From PVC group bacterium (GTDB lineage: Bacteria > Verrucomicrobiota > Kiritimatiellia > SS1-B-03-39 > UBA6053), in contig PXAS01000486.1 of the NCBI GenBank assembly GCA_003565815.1, positions 1 to 13,127 of the forward strand: 13,127 nt of DNA. The letters run 5' to 3'. Position 1 is the first letter of the stretch; every line of letters begins with the position of its first letter. The translations under genes were made by a program, and so were the position numbers. A model generated the notes under the pieces. The model was given only the letters and a program-made list of their open reading frames with translations. It was not told where the DNA came from and made no database searches. Positions 1 through 6,204 of the stretch are shown here, in pieces.

Positions 1-160
1 CGAGGGCCTCCGGACCTCAACGGGGGCCCTGGAATTTGGTTTTTGGACCCCAACGGGGTCGCATTCCTCCCGGTGTGTCCAATGCACCGGGGGAATTGCA
101 TCCTTTCAGGATGCGGCTTCGCGTGTGGGGCGTGGATCCAGGGGGGCCCCTCCTGGCTGA
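1..160. repeat. Array of five adjacent hairpin-forming palindromes, non-coding
   Basis: Five different inverted repeats follow one another closely. They are 3-11/22-30 (9 bp with one G-T pair), 46-51/55-60 (GACCCC, loop AAC, GGGGTC), 69-75/85-91 (CCCGGTG/CACCGGG), 98-104/108-114 (GCATCCT, loop TTC, AGGATGC), and 138-145/149-156 (8 bp including one G-T pair). The pairings are read directly from the sequence. Open frames here have no recognisable protein similarity and I regard them as chance. The stretch could be the edge of an intergenic repeat cluster or a structured RNA; the window cuts it at the left, so its true extent is unknown. Confidence 0.5.
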
Positions 161-211
161 CGGGTTGGATCCCTTTGGGGTGTCGTGCCAGTGTGCGCGA
201 ACGGATGGGTT

Positions 212-231
212 ATCGGCAAGGGACTGCCGAT
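212..231 (+). repeat. REP-like palindrome, copy 1
   Basis: The sequence atcggcaagggactgccgat forms a 7-bp stem (ATCGGCA 212-218, TGCCGAT 225-231) around the loop AGGGAC. The same element recurs between the phosphatase gene and rplV, at 3240-3255 and 3301-3320, with an inverted variant at 3269-3288. The flanks are also shared with the copy at 3301: GCGAACGG, then a GGG-rich spacer upstream, and CTAC downstream. This marks it as a dispersed intergenic repeat. Confidence 0.75.
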
Positions 232-240
232 CTACGGCGC

Positions 241-288
241 TTTCCGACGCTCGGAAGCCGTTTGGGAAAGCCTTCCGAGCGTCGGAAA
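241..288. repeat. Perfect 17-bp inverted repeat
   Basis: TTTCCGACGCTCGGAAG at 241-257 is the exact reverse complement of 272-288, with a 14-base spacer (258-271). It lies ten bases after the REP-like palindrome and 23 bases before a TTGACA box. A perfect stem this long could form a strong hairpin in RNA or a cruciform in DNA. No T-run follows, so it is not a standard intrinsic terminator. It could be part of the same composite repeat as the neighbouring palindromes, or an operator-like site for the transporter gene. Confidence 0.7.
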
Positions 289-310
289 CACGCTTGTTCC
301 CATGGGCGGA

Positions 311-339
311 TTGACATCTGAAGCGTGTTTGCTTATGCA
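311..339 (+). promoter_or_regulatory. Candidate sigma-70 promoter for the MFS gene
   Basis: A perfect -35 hexamer TTGACA lies at 311-316. With a 17-base spacer it faces a weak -10 candidate, TATGCA (334-339, three of six consensus positions). It lies about 40 bases before the transporter start. The call rests mainly on the -35 match. Confidence 0.4.
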
Positions 340-377
340 GTGCAGCATGATGGCTTTCACTCCCTTGTTTCTTTCGA

Positions 378-1652
378 ATGATGATGAAAACGCAATCTGA
401 ACCGCTCCCCCGCGATCTTCCCCACGATCTCCGGGTTTTCGGAATGCCCGCAGATCGCGGGCGCGTGGTGTTTTTGTTCCTGGGCGTGTTGTCCATGCTT
501 TGCATGGGGACGGTCTATTCCTGGAGTATTTTCCGGAAACCCTTGCAGGATTTGCATGGCATCCAGTCCACGGCGAGTTTGCTGCCGTTTACGGTGATGT
601 TGGTGATGTATGCCGGGTGCATGCCGTTTGCGGGGGCGCGAATGAACCGTCTGGGGCCGGGGCGGATGATGGCTTTGGGGGCTTTGCTGGTTGGCGCCGG
701 ATACGTGTTGTCCGGGTTTGCGACTTCCACGCCGGCGTTGGTGCTGAGTTACGGGGTTTTGGGCGGCGCCGGGGTGGGGATTGCCTATGGGGCGCCGCTG
801 GCGGTGTCCGCCGCCTGGTTCCCCGACAAAAAGGGCTTGGCCATGGGGCTGACCATGGTGGGTTTCGGGCTTTCGCCTTTGGTGACCGCACCGTTGGCGA
901 AATTTCTGATGGATCGTCTGGGCGTGCAACAAACTTTCTGGACCTTGGGCGCCACGTTTCTTTGCGTGTTGCTGGCGGTGGCTTCCCGGATGCGATATCC
1001 GCCCGCGGCATGGTCCCCGGCTAAGATGGCTGACATCGCGACCGCGGGTTCGGCCTTGGGACGCTATCCGCAAAATCTTTTGCGGACGCCGGTTTTTCAC
1101 GTGCTGTGCGCCTGTTACACCATTGGCACGTTCGTGGGGCTTTCGGTGATTGGCATTTCCAGTTCCGTGGCCCAGGAAGTGGTCCGGTTGCCCCCGGAAA
1201 CCGCGGCCTTGCTGGTGTCCCTGTTCGCGGTGTTCAATGGACTGGGCCGTCCTTTGTTCGGATGGATTGCGGACCATCGCTCTCCCCGCTTTGCGGCTTT
1301 GCTTTCTTTCGTGCTGATTTTGTCGGCTTCGACGGTGATGATGACGGTGGGGGAGGGCAACGTGGTCCGATACGCCATGAGCTTTTGTGTGTTTTGGATG
1401 TGTTTGGGCGGATGGCTGGCCCTGGCCCCCACGGCCACTTTGAAGCTGTTCGATCCGGCCCGATACGCCGGGAACTATGGCCTTGTCTTCACGGCGTACG
1501 GGGTGGGCGCCTTGTCGGGCACCCTGGCCACGGGGGTGATCCGGGATTGGACGGGATCTTACTCCATGGTGTTCGTGCCCACGGCCGTGCTCGCGGTGGT
1601 CGGCCTGTTTTTAGCCGGTTTCTTTTTGAAGCCGGGGGAGGGGCAGGGATGA
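378..1652 (+). CDS. Major facilitator superfamily transporter, OFA (oxalate/formate antiporter-like) family
   Basis: This is probably a 12-helix inner-membrane secondary transporter for a small organic anion. The 424-residue length is normal for the family. After a hydrophilic N-terminus of about 28 residues come alternating hydrophobic segments. The first helix carries GTVYSWSIFRKPL, close to the G-x-x-YAWS-x-F-x-KPL signature of OxlT-like proteins. The loop between helices 2 and 3 has GARMNRLGPGRM, the usual MFS loop pattern. AAWFPDKKGLAMGLTMVGFG matches the WFPDKRGLA-x-GL segment typical of OFA members. Three ATG codons follow one another at 378, 381 and 384, and no clear ribosome binding site precedes them, so the exact start is uncertain. 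It is transcribed alone and converges on the phosphatase gene. The substrate cannot be read from the sequence. Its final codons run into a short direct repeat. Confidence 0.85.
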   Translation: MMMKTQSEPLPRDLPHDLRVFGMPADRGRVVFLFLGVLSMLCMGTVYSWSIFRKPLQDLHGIQSTASLLPFTVMLVMYAGCMPFAGARMNRLGPGRMMALGALLVGAGYVLSGFATSTPALVLSYGVLGGAGVGIAYGAPLAVSAAWFPDKKGLAMGLTMVGFGLSPLVTAPLAKFLMDRLGVQQTFWTLGATFLCVLLAVASRMRYPPAAWSPAKMADIATAGSALGRYPQNLLRTPVFHVLCACYTIGTFVGLSVIGISSSVAQEVVRLPPETAALLVSLFAVFNGLGRPLFGWIADHRSPRFAALLSFVLILSASTVMMTVGEGNVVRYAMSFCVFWMCLGGWLALAPTATLKLFDPARYAGNYGLVFTAYGVGALSGTLATGVIRDWTGSYSMVFVPTAVLAVVGLFLAGFFLKPGEGQG

Positions 1653-1690
1653 GGGATACGGGATACTGGATACGGGATGAGGGATACGGG
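1646..1690 (+). repeat. Short direct repeat over the MFS stop codon and the convergent gap
   Basis: GGGATGAGGGATACGGG occurs identically at 1646-1662 and 1674-1690, separated by an 11-base spacer that itself contains GGATAC. The first copy contains the transporter's TGA stop (1650-1652), and the second ends two bases before the stop of the minus-strand gene. No terminator-like hairpin is seen in the 40-base gap. Confidence 0.65.
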
Positions 1691-1692
1691 GT

Positions 1693-3012
1693 TTATGGGG
1701 TTGGCGTGAGCCAGTTTTGTACCGTACGGGCAAGGTCGAGCAGGGTGGGGGTGTCCCCTTCTTTTTTGGGAACGGGGGTCAGTTCGGAGGTGGTGGAGGC
1801 CCAGGCGGTGCGGCTTTCGGGGCCGATGGCGCCGTGGCATCCGCCGACTTTGGAGGTGTCCTGACTGACCTGCCAGGGGAAACGTCCGAAAAACAATTCA
1901 CAGGCGTCGAAGCCGGGTTTGTTGTGGATGTCCACGTGGGTGGCGAAATCCGGCGCTTCCTTGGGGTCGGTCCACCAGGAATAGGCAAACCATCGTCCCG
2001 GCGCGGCGAAGGCGATCAGCTCGCCGCTGTTGGGATGGTTGAGTTCGGGCGCGTCTTCGCGTTTGATCACCCTTTCCACGCCGTCCATGGCCGCGATGTG
2101 TTCCAGGACGGCATCCAGATCCCCGGGATTGCGGATGTAAAGGTGTGCGATTTCGTGATCCACCATGGCGAAGGCGCGGGCGGCGAACAAATCGGGGTAG
2201 GCCATGCCTTTGAGCTTGCGGGTGCCCAGATAACCGGCCTCGCGCAATGTCCGGTTGGGAAAGATGGCCGGGCCGGTGACCTTGTGCATGGCGTAGTCCC
2301 CCCAGATGAGCACTTCGTACCCTTCTCGGGCGGCGGCGGTGCAAAGACGTTTCAGGCACTCGGACAAAAATTCGCGGGCGCCGCGGGCTTTGTCATGATC
2401 GGGGCCATGGCGTTGCAGGTCGTAATCCAAATGCGGCAAATACGTGAGCAACAAATCGGGCCGCGCCTCCGGCATGGCCAGCAGTTCGCACAGGGCGTCG
2501 GTAATCCAGGCGCTTGATTTTTTGGAGGCCAGGGGACCCCAGTAATGCATGAGGTTGAAGTTCCCATTGACGCGGGATTCGAGTTGTTCGTAGAGGGCGT
2601 CGGGTTTGGAGTAGCAGTCCTGGATCATGCCGCCGGAATGTTTGTGGATGGGGCGTGGGGAGAGGACCAGGTCCACGTCTTCGCCCAGGCTTTGCTGCCA
2701 AAACGTCATGCCCACGGTGCCGCCGTTGGCCCGGAACGCGTCCCAAATGCGCGGGCCCTCCACTTGTTGCGCGGCCTGTTCCCAGAACATGGAGCGGCGG
2801 AGGTTGCGGTGAAAAAGTCCGTTGGCAACCATGCCGTGTTGCGAGGCGGGCGCGGCGGTGCGGAAGCTGGCCTGGGCGGTGCAGGTGACGGCGGGGTTCA
2901 CGGTTTGCAGAGGCGCGAACCTCATGTCCGCCAGCACCGGATTCGCGGGATCCAATTGGTTCCATCCCAGGGCCGCGCATTGAATGACGAGGAGTTTTTT
3001 TTGTTCTGACAT
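1693..3012 (-). CDS. Alkaline-phosphatase-superfamily protein (type I phosphodiesterase/nucleotide pyrophosphatase-like, similar to EboF)
   Basis: The protein has 439 residues, probably cytoplasmic, with no signal peptide. NPAVTCTAQASF at 39-50 matches the nucleophile region of nucleotide pyrophosphatases (fP-x-x-T), which makes T43 the likely nucleophile. It is followed by HGMVANG (59-65). Later come LPHLDYDLQRHGPD (192-205), GDYAMH (238-243) and DHEIAHLY (285-292), which supply likely metal ligands such as D196, D239, D285, H286 and H290, and a late GCHG that fits the last histidine. From memory, the arrangement and wording resemble the pyrophosphatase-like protein of ebo clusters. One oddity is that the early Asp-Gly metal ligand of the superfamily is replaced by VIQCAALGW (9-17). 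No other ebo genes are in the window. The ATG at 3012 is the only sensible start; a strong ribosome binding site is not seen. The substrate is unknown. Confidence 0.8.
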   Translation of the reverse strand: MSEQKKLLVIQCAALGWNQLDPANPVLADMRFAPLQTVNPAVTCTAQASFRTAAPASQHGMVANGLFHRNLRRSMFWEQAAQQVEGPRIWDAFRANGGTVGMTFWQQSLGEDVDLVLSPRPIHKHSGGMIQDCYSKPDALYEQLESRVNGNFNLMHYWGPLASKKSSAWITDALCELLAMPEARPDLLLTYLPHLDYDLQRHGPDHDKARGAREFLSECLKRLCTAAAREGYEVLIWGDYAMHKVTGPAIFPNRTLREAGYLGTRKLKGMAYPDLFAARAFAMVDHEIAHLYIRNPGDLDAVLEHIAAMDGVERVIKREDAPELNHPNSGELIAFAAPGRWFAYSWWTDPKEAPDFATHVDIHNKPGFDACELFFGRFPWQVSQDTSKVGGCHGAIGPESRTAWASTTSELTPVPKKEGDTPTLLDLARTVQNWLTPTP

Positions 3013-3236
3013 GCGGACATACTACGAAAAGACGCGCAAATCACAATACAGAAAAGGCACCATCAGAAGATGTGTTTGCCCCCCGAAATCGCGAAATCCG
3101 ACGCAAGCTGAAGCGCCCGGTCTCCCATACACCTGACGGATTGGGGAGAAAGGAACCGAAGGCTTTTCCCAGTCACACCCGCGCCCCCGCGCGGGAAATC
3201 CCTGCGAAGTCAGCTCCAAAAGGCTTTTCGAACGGG
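3013..3236. other. Intergenic stretch between phosphatase and REP cluster
   Basis: No convincing gene is present. The only clear structure is a GC hairpin at 3178-3195 (CCCGCGC, loop CCCC, GCGCGGG), with no T-run after it. The promoter of the minus-strand phosphatase must lie here, but I see no convincing pair of promoter boxes. Confidence 0.5.
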
Positions 3237-3325
3237 CTCCGGCAAGGGACTGCCGATCTACGGCGTAGCGCGACAGTCCCTTGTCGCGAACGGCAGGGGT
3301 ATCGGCAAGGGACTGCCGATCTACC
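3237..3325. repeat. Cluster of three REP-like palindromes (copies 2, 3, 4)
   Basis: Copy 2 at 3240-3255 is CGGCA, loop AGGGAC, TGCCG, followed by ATCTACGGCG as in copy 1. Copy 3 at 3269-3288 is inverted and has a different stem, CGCGACA (3269-3275), loop GTCCCT, TGTCGCG (3282-3288). Copy 4 at 3301-3320 is identical to copy 1 over 20 bases. On its own strand, copy 3 keeps the loop AGGGAC, while the stem changes from CGGCA/TGCCG to CGACA/TGTCG, so both sides of the stem changed together. The head-to-tail and inverted arrangement resembles bacterial interspersed mosaic elements built from REP units. Confidence 0.75.
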
Positions 3326-3386
3326 GGACAAAGACCCAAGAATGCATTTTTTTTCATTTCCTTCTCGCCATGGGAAAAAACTTGGC

Positions 3387-3392
3387 TATAGT
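3387..3392 (+). promoter_or_regulatory. Candidate -10 box (TATAGT) for the rplV operon
   Basis: TATAGT matches five of six bases of the sigma-70 -10 consensus and is preceded by the A-rich stretch GGGAAAAAA and, further up, an eight-T run at 3347-3354. A good -35 hexamer is not present at 16-18 bases. A strong promoter is expected somewhere in this gap, since the only gene before the operon on this side runs the opposite way. This is the best candidate by eye. Confidence 0.4.
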
Positions 3393-3611
3393 CCGCCTCT
3401 CTCACCTGCCGGGTTTTGCGCTTGGCGGGAGCGGACGCACCGCTGGAGAGTCTTTGCATGCAACGTCTTGCGTCGTTGATCGCAGAATGTCTTGCGCCGG
3501 AAACGGGACCGGACATTCGTAACAGCGGACGACGCGTCAACCCTTTGTCGACCGGTTTGAAAGCGCCACGCGGCGATTTTGTGCCGGGATTCTGTGACCG
3601 AAAGGCTTCAT
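3393..3611 (+). other. Leader region before rplV, possible 5' UTR
   Basis: If transcription starts near 3400, about 210 bases are untranslated before rplV. Small features are visible: a hairpin CAACG 3461-3465 with CGTTG 3474-3478, and two copies of GTCTTGCG, at 3465 and about 3489. The open frames here show no similarity to S19 or any protein I recognise. Ribosomal operons often carry autoregulatory leaders, but no known leader motif is recognised here. Confidence 0.35.
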
Positions 3612-3950
3612 ATGGAAACCACATCCGTTTTAAAATTCGAGCGCATTTCTTCCCGCAAGGCGGGGGACATTGCCAGTGCCATCCAAGGCATGCCCGTCAA
3701 CGAGGCGCTGAACATCACCACGTTCAGTGACCGCAAGGCGGCCGCGTTGTTTGGCAAGGCGTTGAAATCCGCGATCGCCAACGCCGAGCACAACAACGGC
3801 GCCGATGTCGAGGAACTTTACGTCAAACGTGCCGTGGCAGAGCAGGGTCCGACCTTGCGCCGCGGATTCTACGGGGCGCGGGGCATGTTCAAGCCCATCG
3901 CCAAACGCACCAGTCATATTCGCGTCGTCCTCAGTGACGAGCGCGCTTAA
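3612..3950 (+). CDS. rplV: 50S ribosomal protein L22
   Basis: L22 binds 23S rRNA and lines the peptide exit tunnel through its extended beta-hairpin. The 112 residues match the usual length of about 110. Recognisable segments are SSRKAGDIASAIQGMPVNEAL near the N-terminus, the helix KALKSAIANAEHNNGAD, and the hairpin and tail RAVAEQGPTLRRGFYGARGMFKPIAKRTSHIRVVLSD. In L22 the tip of this hairpin reaches the tunnel. The ATG at 3612 is chosen over an in-frame GTG at 3579 because GAAAGG precedes it at 3600-3605 and the L22 family starts here. It is the first gene of the cluster; the usual upstream partner rpsS is absent. Confidence 0.96.
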   Translation: METTSVLKFERISSRKAGDIASAIQGMPVNEALNITTFSDRKAAALFGKALKSAIANAEHNNGADVEELYVKRAVAEQGPTLRRGFYGARGMFKPIAKRTSHIRVVLSDERA

Positions 3951-3965
3951 CCACCAAGAACTTTC

Positions 3966-3971
3966 AAGGAG
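3966..3971 (+). promoter_or_regulatory. Ribosome binding site fixing the TTG start of rpsC
   Basis: AAGGAG lies seven bases before the TTG at 3979. It decides the rpsC start, since no ATG or GTG is available at the conserved MGQKVNP N-terminus. Confidence 0.85.
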
Positions 3972-3978
3972 TACGGTT

Positions 3979-4635
3979 TTGGGACAAAAAGTAAATCCAA
4001 TTTCCCTGCGGGTCAGTGTCAATAAAGATTGGCGCTCCCGCTGGTATGCCAGCAAAAAGGACTTCGGCAACCTCGTCGGAGAAGACCTCAAGATCCGCGA
4101 GATGGTGAAAACCCGTCTGCGTGACGCCGCCGTTCCCGAAGTCCTCATCGAGCGCTACGCCAACCGTGCGCGGGTGACCATCTTCACGGCCCGTCCGGGC
4201 GTGGTGATTGGTCGCAAAGGCCAGGACATCGAGAAGCTGCGCGAAGATCTCAATGCCCTCACGGGCAAAGACATCTACATCGAGATCAAAGAAGTCAAGA
4301 ACCCCGATTTGAACGCCCAGTTGATTGCCGAGAACATCGCGCAACAGTTGGAGCGTCGCATCTCGTTCCGCCGCGCCATGAAGCGCGCGATCCAGATGGC
4401 CATGGAACTCGGCGCGGAAGGCATCCGCATCGAGTGCAGCGGTCGTCTGGGCGGTGCGGAACTTTCCCGTCGTGAAAAATACCTGAAAGGCAGCGTGCCC
4501 CTGCACACCTTGCGCGCCAAGGTGGACTACGGGTTCACGGAAGCCCACACCACCGCCGGACGACTCGGCATCAAGGTTTGGGTCTGCACCAAAGAAGAAA
4601 AAGCGGAGGACAAACGTCATGCCACTTATGCCTAA
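3979..4635 (+). CDS. rpsC: 30S ribosomal protein S3
   Basis: S3 is part of the mRNA entry channel of the small subunit. The 218 residues begin with the family hallmark M-GQKVNPISLRVSV, read from a TTG start. A KH domain follows with the loop GVVIGRKG at 74-81, which fits the G-x-x-IG-x-x-G nucleic acid-binding motif. The C-terminal domain contains ERRISFRRAMKRAIQMAMELGAEGIRIECSGRLGGAELSR, characteristic of the family. The frame stays open upstream inside rplV, but that extension is not S3-like. The gene ends 17 bases inside rplP, so the two are probably coupled in translation. Confidence 0.97.
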   Translation: MGQKVNPISLRVSVNKDWRSRWYASKKDFGNLVGEDLKIREMVKTRLRDAAVPEVLIERYANRARVTIFTARPGVVIGRKGQDIEKLREDLNALTGKDIYIEIKEVKNPDLNAQLIAENIAQQLERRISFRRAMKRAIQMAMELGAEGIRIECSGRLGGAELSRREKYLKGSVPLHTLRAKVDYGFTEAHTTAGRLGIKVWVCTKEEKAEDKRHATYA

Positions 4636-5038
4636 ACGTGTCAAGTACCGCAAACAGCAGCGCGGTGTCAGCAAAGGTCTTGCGACCAGCGGCAACACGC
4701 TCTCGTTTGGGGAATACGGGTTGCAGTCCCTGGGACGCACCTACATCACCAACACCCAGATCGAAGCCTGCCGTATTGCGGTGAACCGCAATCTGAAACG
4801 GCGGGGCAAGCTCTGGATTCGGATTTTCCCGGACTATCCCTACACCAAAAAGCCGCTGGAAGTGCGGATGGGGAAAGGGAAGGGGAACGTGGATCGCTGG
4901 GTGGCCAAGGTCAAACCCGGACGCATGCTCTTTGAATTGGCGGGGGTTCCCGAGTCGCAGGCCCGCGAGGCCTTCCGTCTCGCCGCCGCCAAACTGCCCA
5001 TCCGCAGTCGTTTTGTCACCCGTAACCCTCACGCCTAA
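4619..5038 (+). CDS. rplP: 50S ribosomal protein L16
   Basis: L16 helps position the aminoacyl end of tRNA in the A site of the large subunit. The 139-residue product starts MPLMPKRVKYRKQQRG, the standard N-terminus. It continues with SFGEYGLQSLGRTYITNTQIEACRIAVNR and with WIRIFPDYPYTKKPLEVRMGKGKGN, ending near KPGRMLFELAGVPE, all typical of L16. GGAGGA at 4605-4610 lies eight bases before the ATG and inside rpsC, which supports this start and the overlap. An ATG three codons later (4628) is also possible, but the upstream one is better placed for the binding site. Confidence 0.97.
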   Translation: MPLMPKRVKYRKQQRGVSKGLATSGNTLSFGEYGLQSLGRTYITNTQIEACRIAVNRNLKRRGKLWIRIFPDYPYTKKPLEVRMGKGKGNVDRWVAKVKPGRMLFELAGVPESQAREAFRLAAAKLPIRSRFVTRNPHA

Positions 5039-5048
5039 GGACGCCCAC

Positions 5049-5255
5049 ATGAGTAACGCAGCCGAATATCGTGAGATGACCCCCGAAGAACTGAACGCGG
5101 CCTTGGCCGATGCCGGGGAAAATTATTTCAAACTCAAATTGCAGCAGAAGCTGGGGCAGTTGGAAAACAAGGCCCAAATCACCCGAGTGCGTCGCGACAT
5201 CGCCCGCATGAAGACGATTCTCAGTGAACGCTCGCGGAATGCAGGAGACGCATAA
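5049..5255 (+). CDS. rpmC: 50S ribosomal protein L29
   Basis: L29 is a small two-helix protein at the exit of the peptide tunnel, next to L23. The 68-residue product contains EMTPEELNAALADAGENYFKLKLQQKLGQLENKAQITRVRRDIARMKTIL, matching the family's helix pattern and its conserved Q-x-x-x-RR-x-IAR-x-KT stretch. The ATG at 5049 follows AAGGA at 5037-5041, which overlaps the rplP stop. The N-terminal dozen residues (MSNAAEYREMTP) are slightly longer than in the shortest family members. The stop TAA shares a base with the rpsQ ATG. Confidence 0.94.
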   Translation: MSNAAEYREMTPEELNAALADAGENYFKLKLQQKLGQLENKAQITRVRRDIARMKTILSERSRNAGDA

Positions 5256-5572
5256 TGTCCGAAACCGACACCAGCAAACACGTGCGGAAAACCCGCACCG
5301 GCACCGTGGTCAGCACCAAGATGAACAAAACCATCGTGGTGGCCGTGGAGCGCCGCATCGCCCATGAACTTTACGGGAAGATCATTCGACTTTCCAAGAA
5401 GTACTATGTGCACGACGAAACCAACAATGCCCGGGAAGGCGACACCGTTCGCATTCAGGAAACCCGCCCCCTCAGCAAGCTGAAAAGTTGGCGGTTGCTG
5501 GACATCATCCAGCGTTCCGAGGAAGCCGAAGCGGAAGCCGTAGCCGAAACCCAACCCTCCACCTCTGTCTAA
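5255..5572 (+). CDS. rpsQ: 30S ribosomal protein S17
   Basis: S17 is a primary 16S rRNA-binding protein with an OB-type fold. Its core is RKTRTGTVVSTKMNKTIVVAVERRIAHELYGKIIRLSKKYYVHDETNNAREGDTVRIQETRPLSKLKSWRLLDII, which fits the family closely. The 105 residues exceed the usual 80-90. The extra length is a short N-terminal tail and a C-terminal tail rich in Glu and Ala (residues about 89-105). The start ATG overlaps the rpmC stop as TAATG, which suggests coupled translation. Confidence 0.96.
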   Translation: MSETDTSKHVRKTRTGTVVSTKMNKTIVVAVERRIAHELYGKIIRLSKKYYVHDETNNAREGDTVRIQETRPLSKLKSWRLLDIIQRSEEAEAEAVAETQPSTSV

Positions 5573-5587
5573 CGGAATTCATCAACC

Positions 5588-5953
5588 ATGATCTGTCAGG
5601 AAAGTAATTTAAACGTCGCCGACAATTCCGGCGCCCGGCTGGTGAAATGCATCCGGGTGCTCGGGCAGCGCAAGCGCTACGCCCACGTCGGGGACATCAT
5701 CAAAGTGGCCGTGAAGGAAGCGATTCCCAACGGCGCGGTGAAGAAAAGCGAAGTCCATCGCGCCTTGATCGTGCGGACGCGTCATCCGATTCGTCGGGAC
5801 GACGGCACGGTTTTGCGGTTTGACACCAACGCGGTGGTCATGCTCGACGCCAACGACAACCCGCGCGGCACCCGTATTTTCGGGCCGGTTGCGCGTGAAC
5901 TTCGTGAAAACAACCACATGAAAGTGGTTTCGCTCGCCCCGGAGGTGCTCTAA
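5588..5953 (+). CDS. rplN: 50S ribosomal protein L14
   Basis: L14 sits at the subunit interface and forms intersubunit bridges. The 121 residues agree with the family length of about 122. MICQESNLNVADNSGARLVKCIRVLG is the standard opening, and the end, RGTRIFGPVARELRENNHMKVVSLAPEVL, is the standard close. The ribosome binding site before the ATG is weak, and 15 bases separate it from rpsQ. The TAA stop overlaps the rplX ATG by one base. Confidence 0.97.
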   Translation: MICQESNLNVADNSGARLVKCIRVLGQRKRYAHVGDIIKVAVKEAIPNGAVKKSEVHRALIVRTRHPIRRDDGTVLRFDTNAVVMLDANDNPRGTRIFGPVARELRENNHMKVVSLAPEVL

Positions 5954-6204
5954 TGTCCCGTCCCAAAATGCATGTACGTACCGGGGACCAGGTTCTCGTT
6001 CTCGCGGGGAAAGACCGCGGGAAGAAGGGCAAGGTTCTGCAGGTGTATCCGAACAAACAACGCGTGTTGGTTGAGGGTGTGAACATGGTGAAAAAAGCCA
6101 TGCGTCCCACCGAAGACAACCCCGAAGGCGGCATTTCCGAACGGGAAGCCGCGCTGCACGCATCCAACGTCAAAGTGATCGAAGCGCGGAAGGAGGCTGA
6201 ATAA
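5953..6204 (+). CDS. rplX: 50S ribosomal protein L24
   Basis: L24 is an early assembly protein of the large subunit. The 83-residue product has a KOW motif in GDQVLVLAGKDRGKKGKVLQVYPNKQRVLVEGVNMVKKAM (residues about 12-51), with the usual GKDRGK-x-GKV signature. The length is at the short end of the 75-105 residues seen in bacteria. In the C-terminal part, NPEGGISEREAALHASNVKVI is family-like. Its start overlaps the rplN stop and its own stop overlaps the rplE ATG, both as TAATG. Confidence 0.95.
   Translation: MSRPKMHVRTGDQVLVLAGKDRGKKGKVLQVYPNKQRVLVEGVNMVKKAMRPTEDNPEGGISEREAALHASNVKVIEARKEAE

Noticed and set aside
17..505. 162-residue open frame on the minus strand
   Set aside because: It covers the hairpin array and overlaps the transporter gene; its composition reflects GC-rich palindromes and it has no protein similarity I know.
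3237..3325. CRISPR array
   Set aside because: The repeats are palindromes in both orientations with uneven, short spacing; there are no regular spacers and no cas genes.
3301..3354. REP hairpin followed by an eight-T run as an intrinsic terminator
   Set aside because: The T run begins 26 bases after the stem, too far for an intrinsic terminator, and no + strand gene ends nearby.
3416..3611. Remnant of rpsS (S19) before rplV
   Set aside because: No frame in this stretch shows S19 features.
3022..3624. 200-residue open frame on the minus strand
   Set aside because: It runs through the REP-like repeats, the leader and the start of rplV. Its repeated VDRQSLA peptides are translations of the palindromes, and no family is recognisable.
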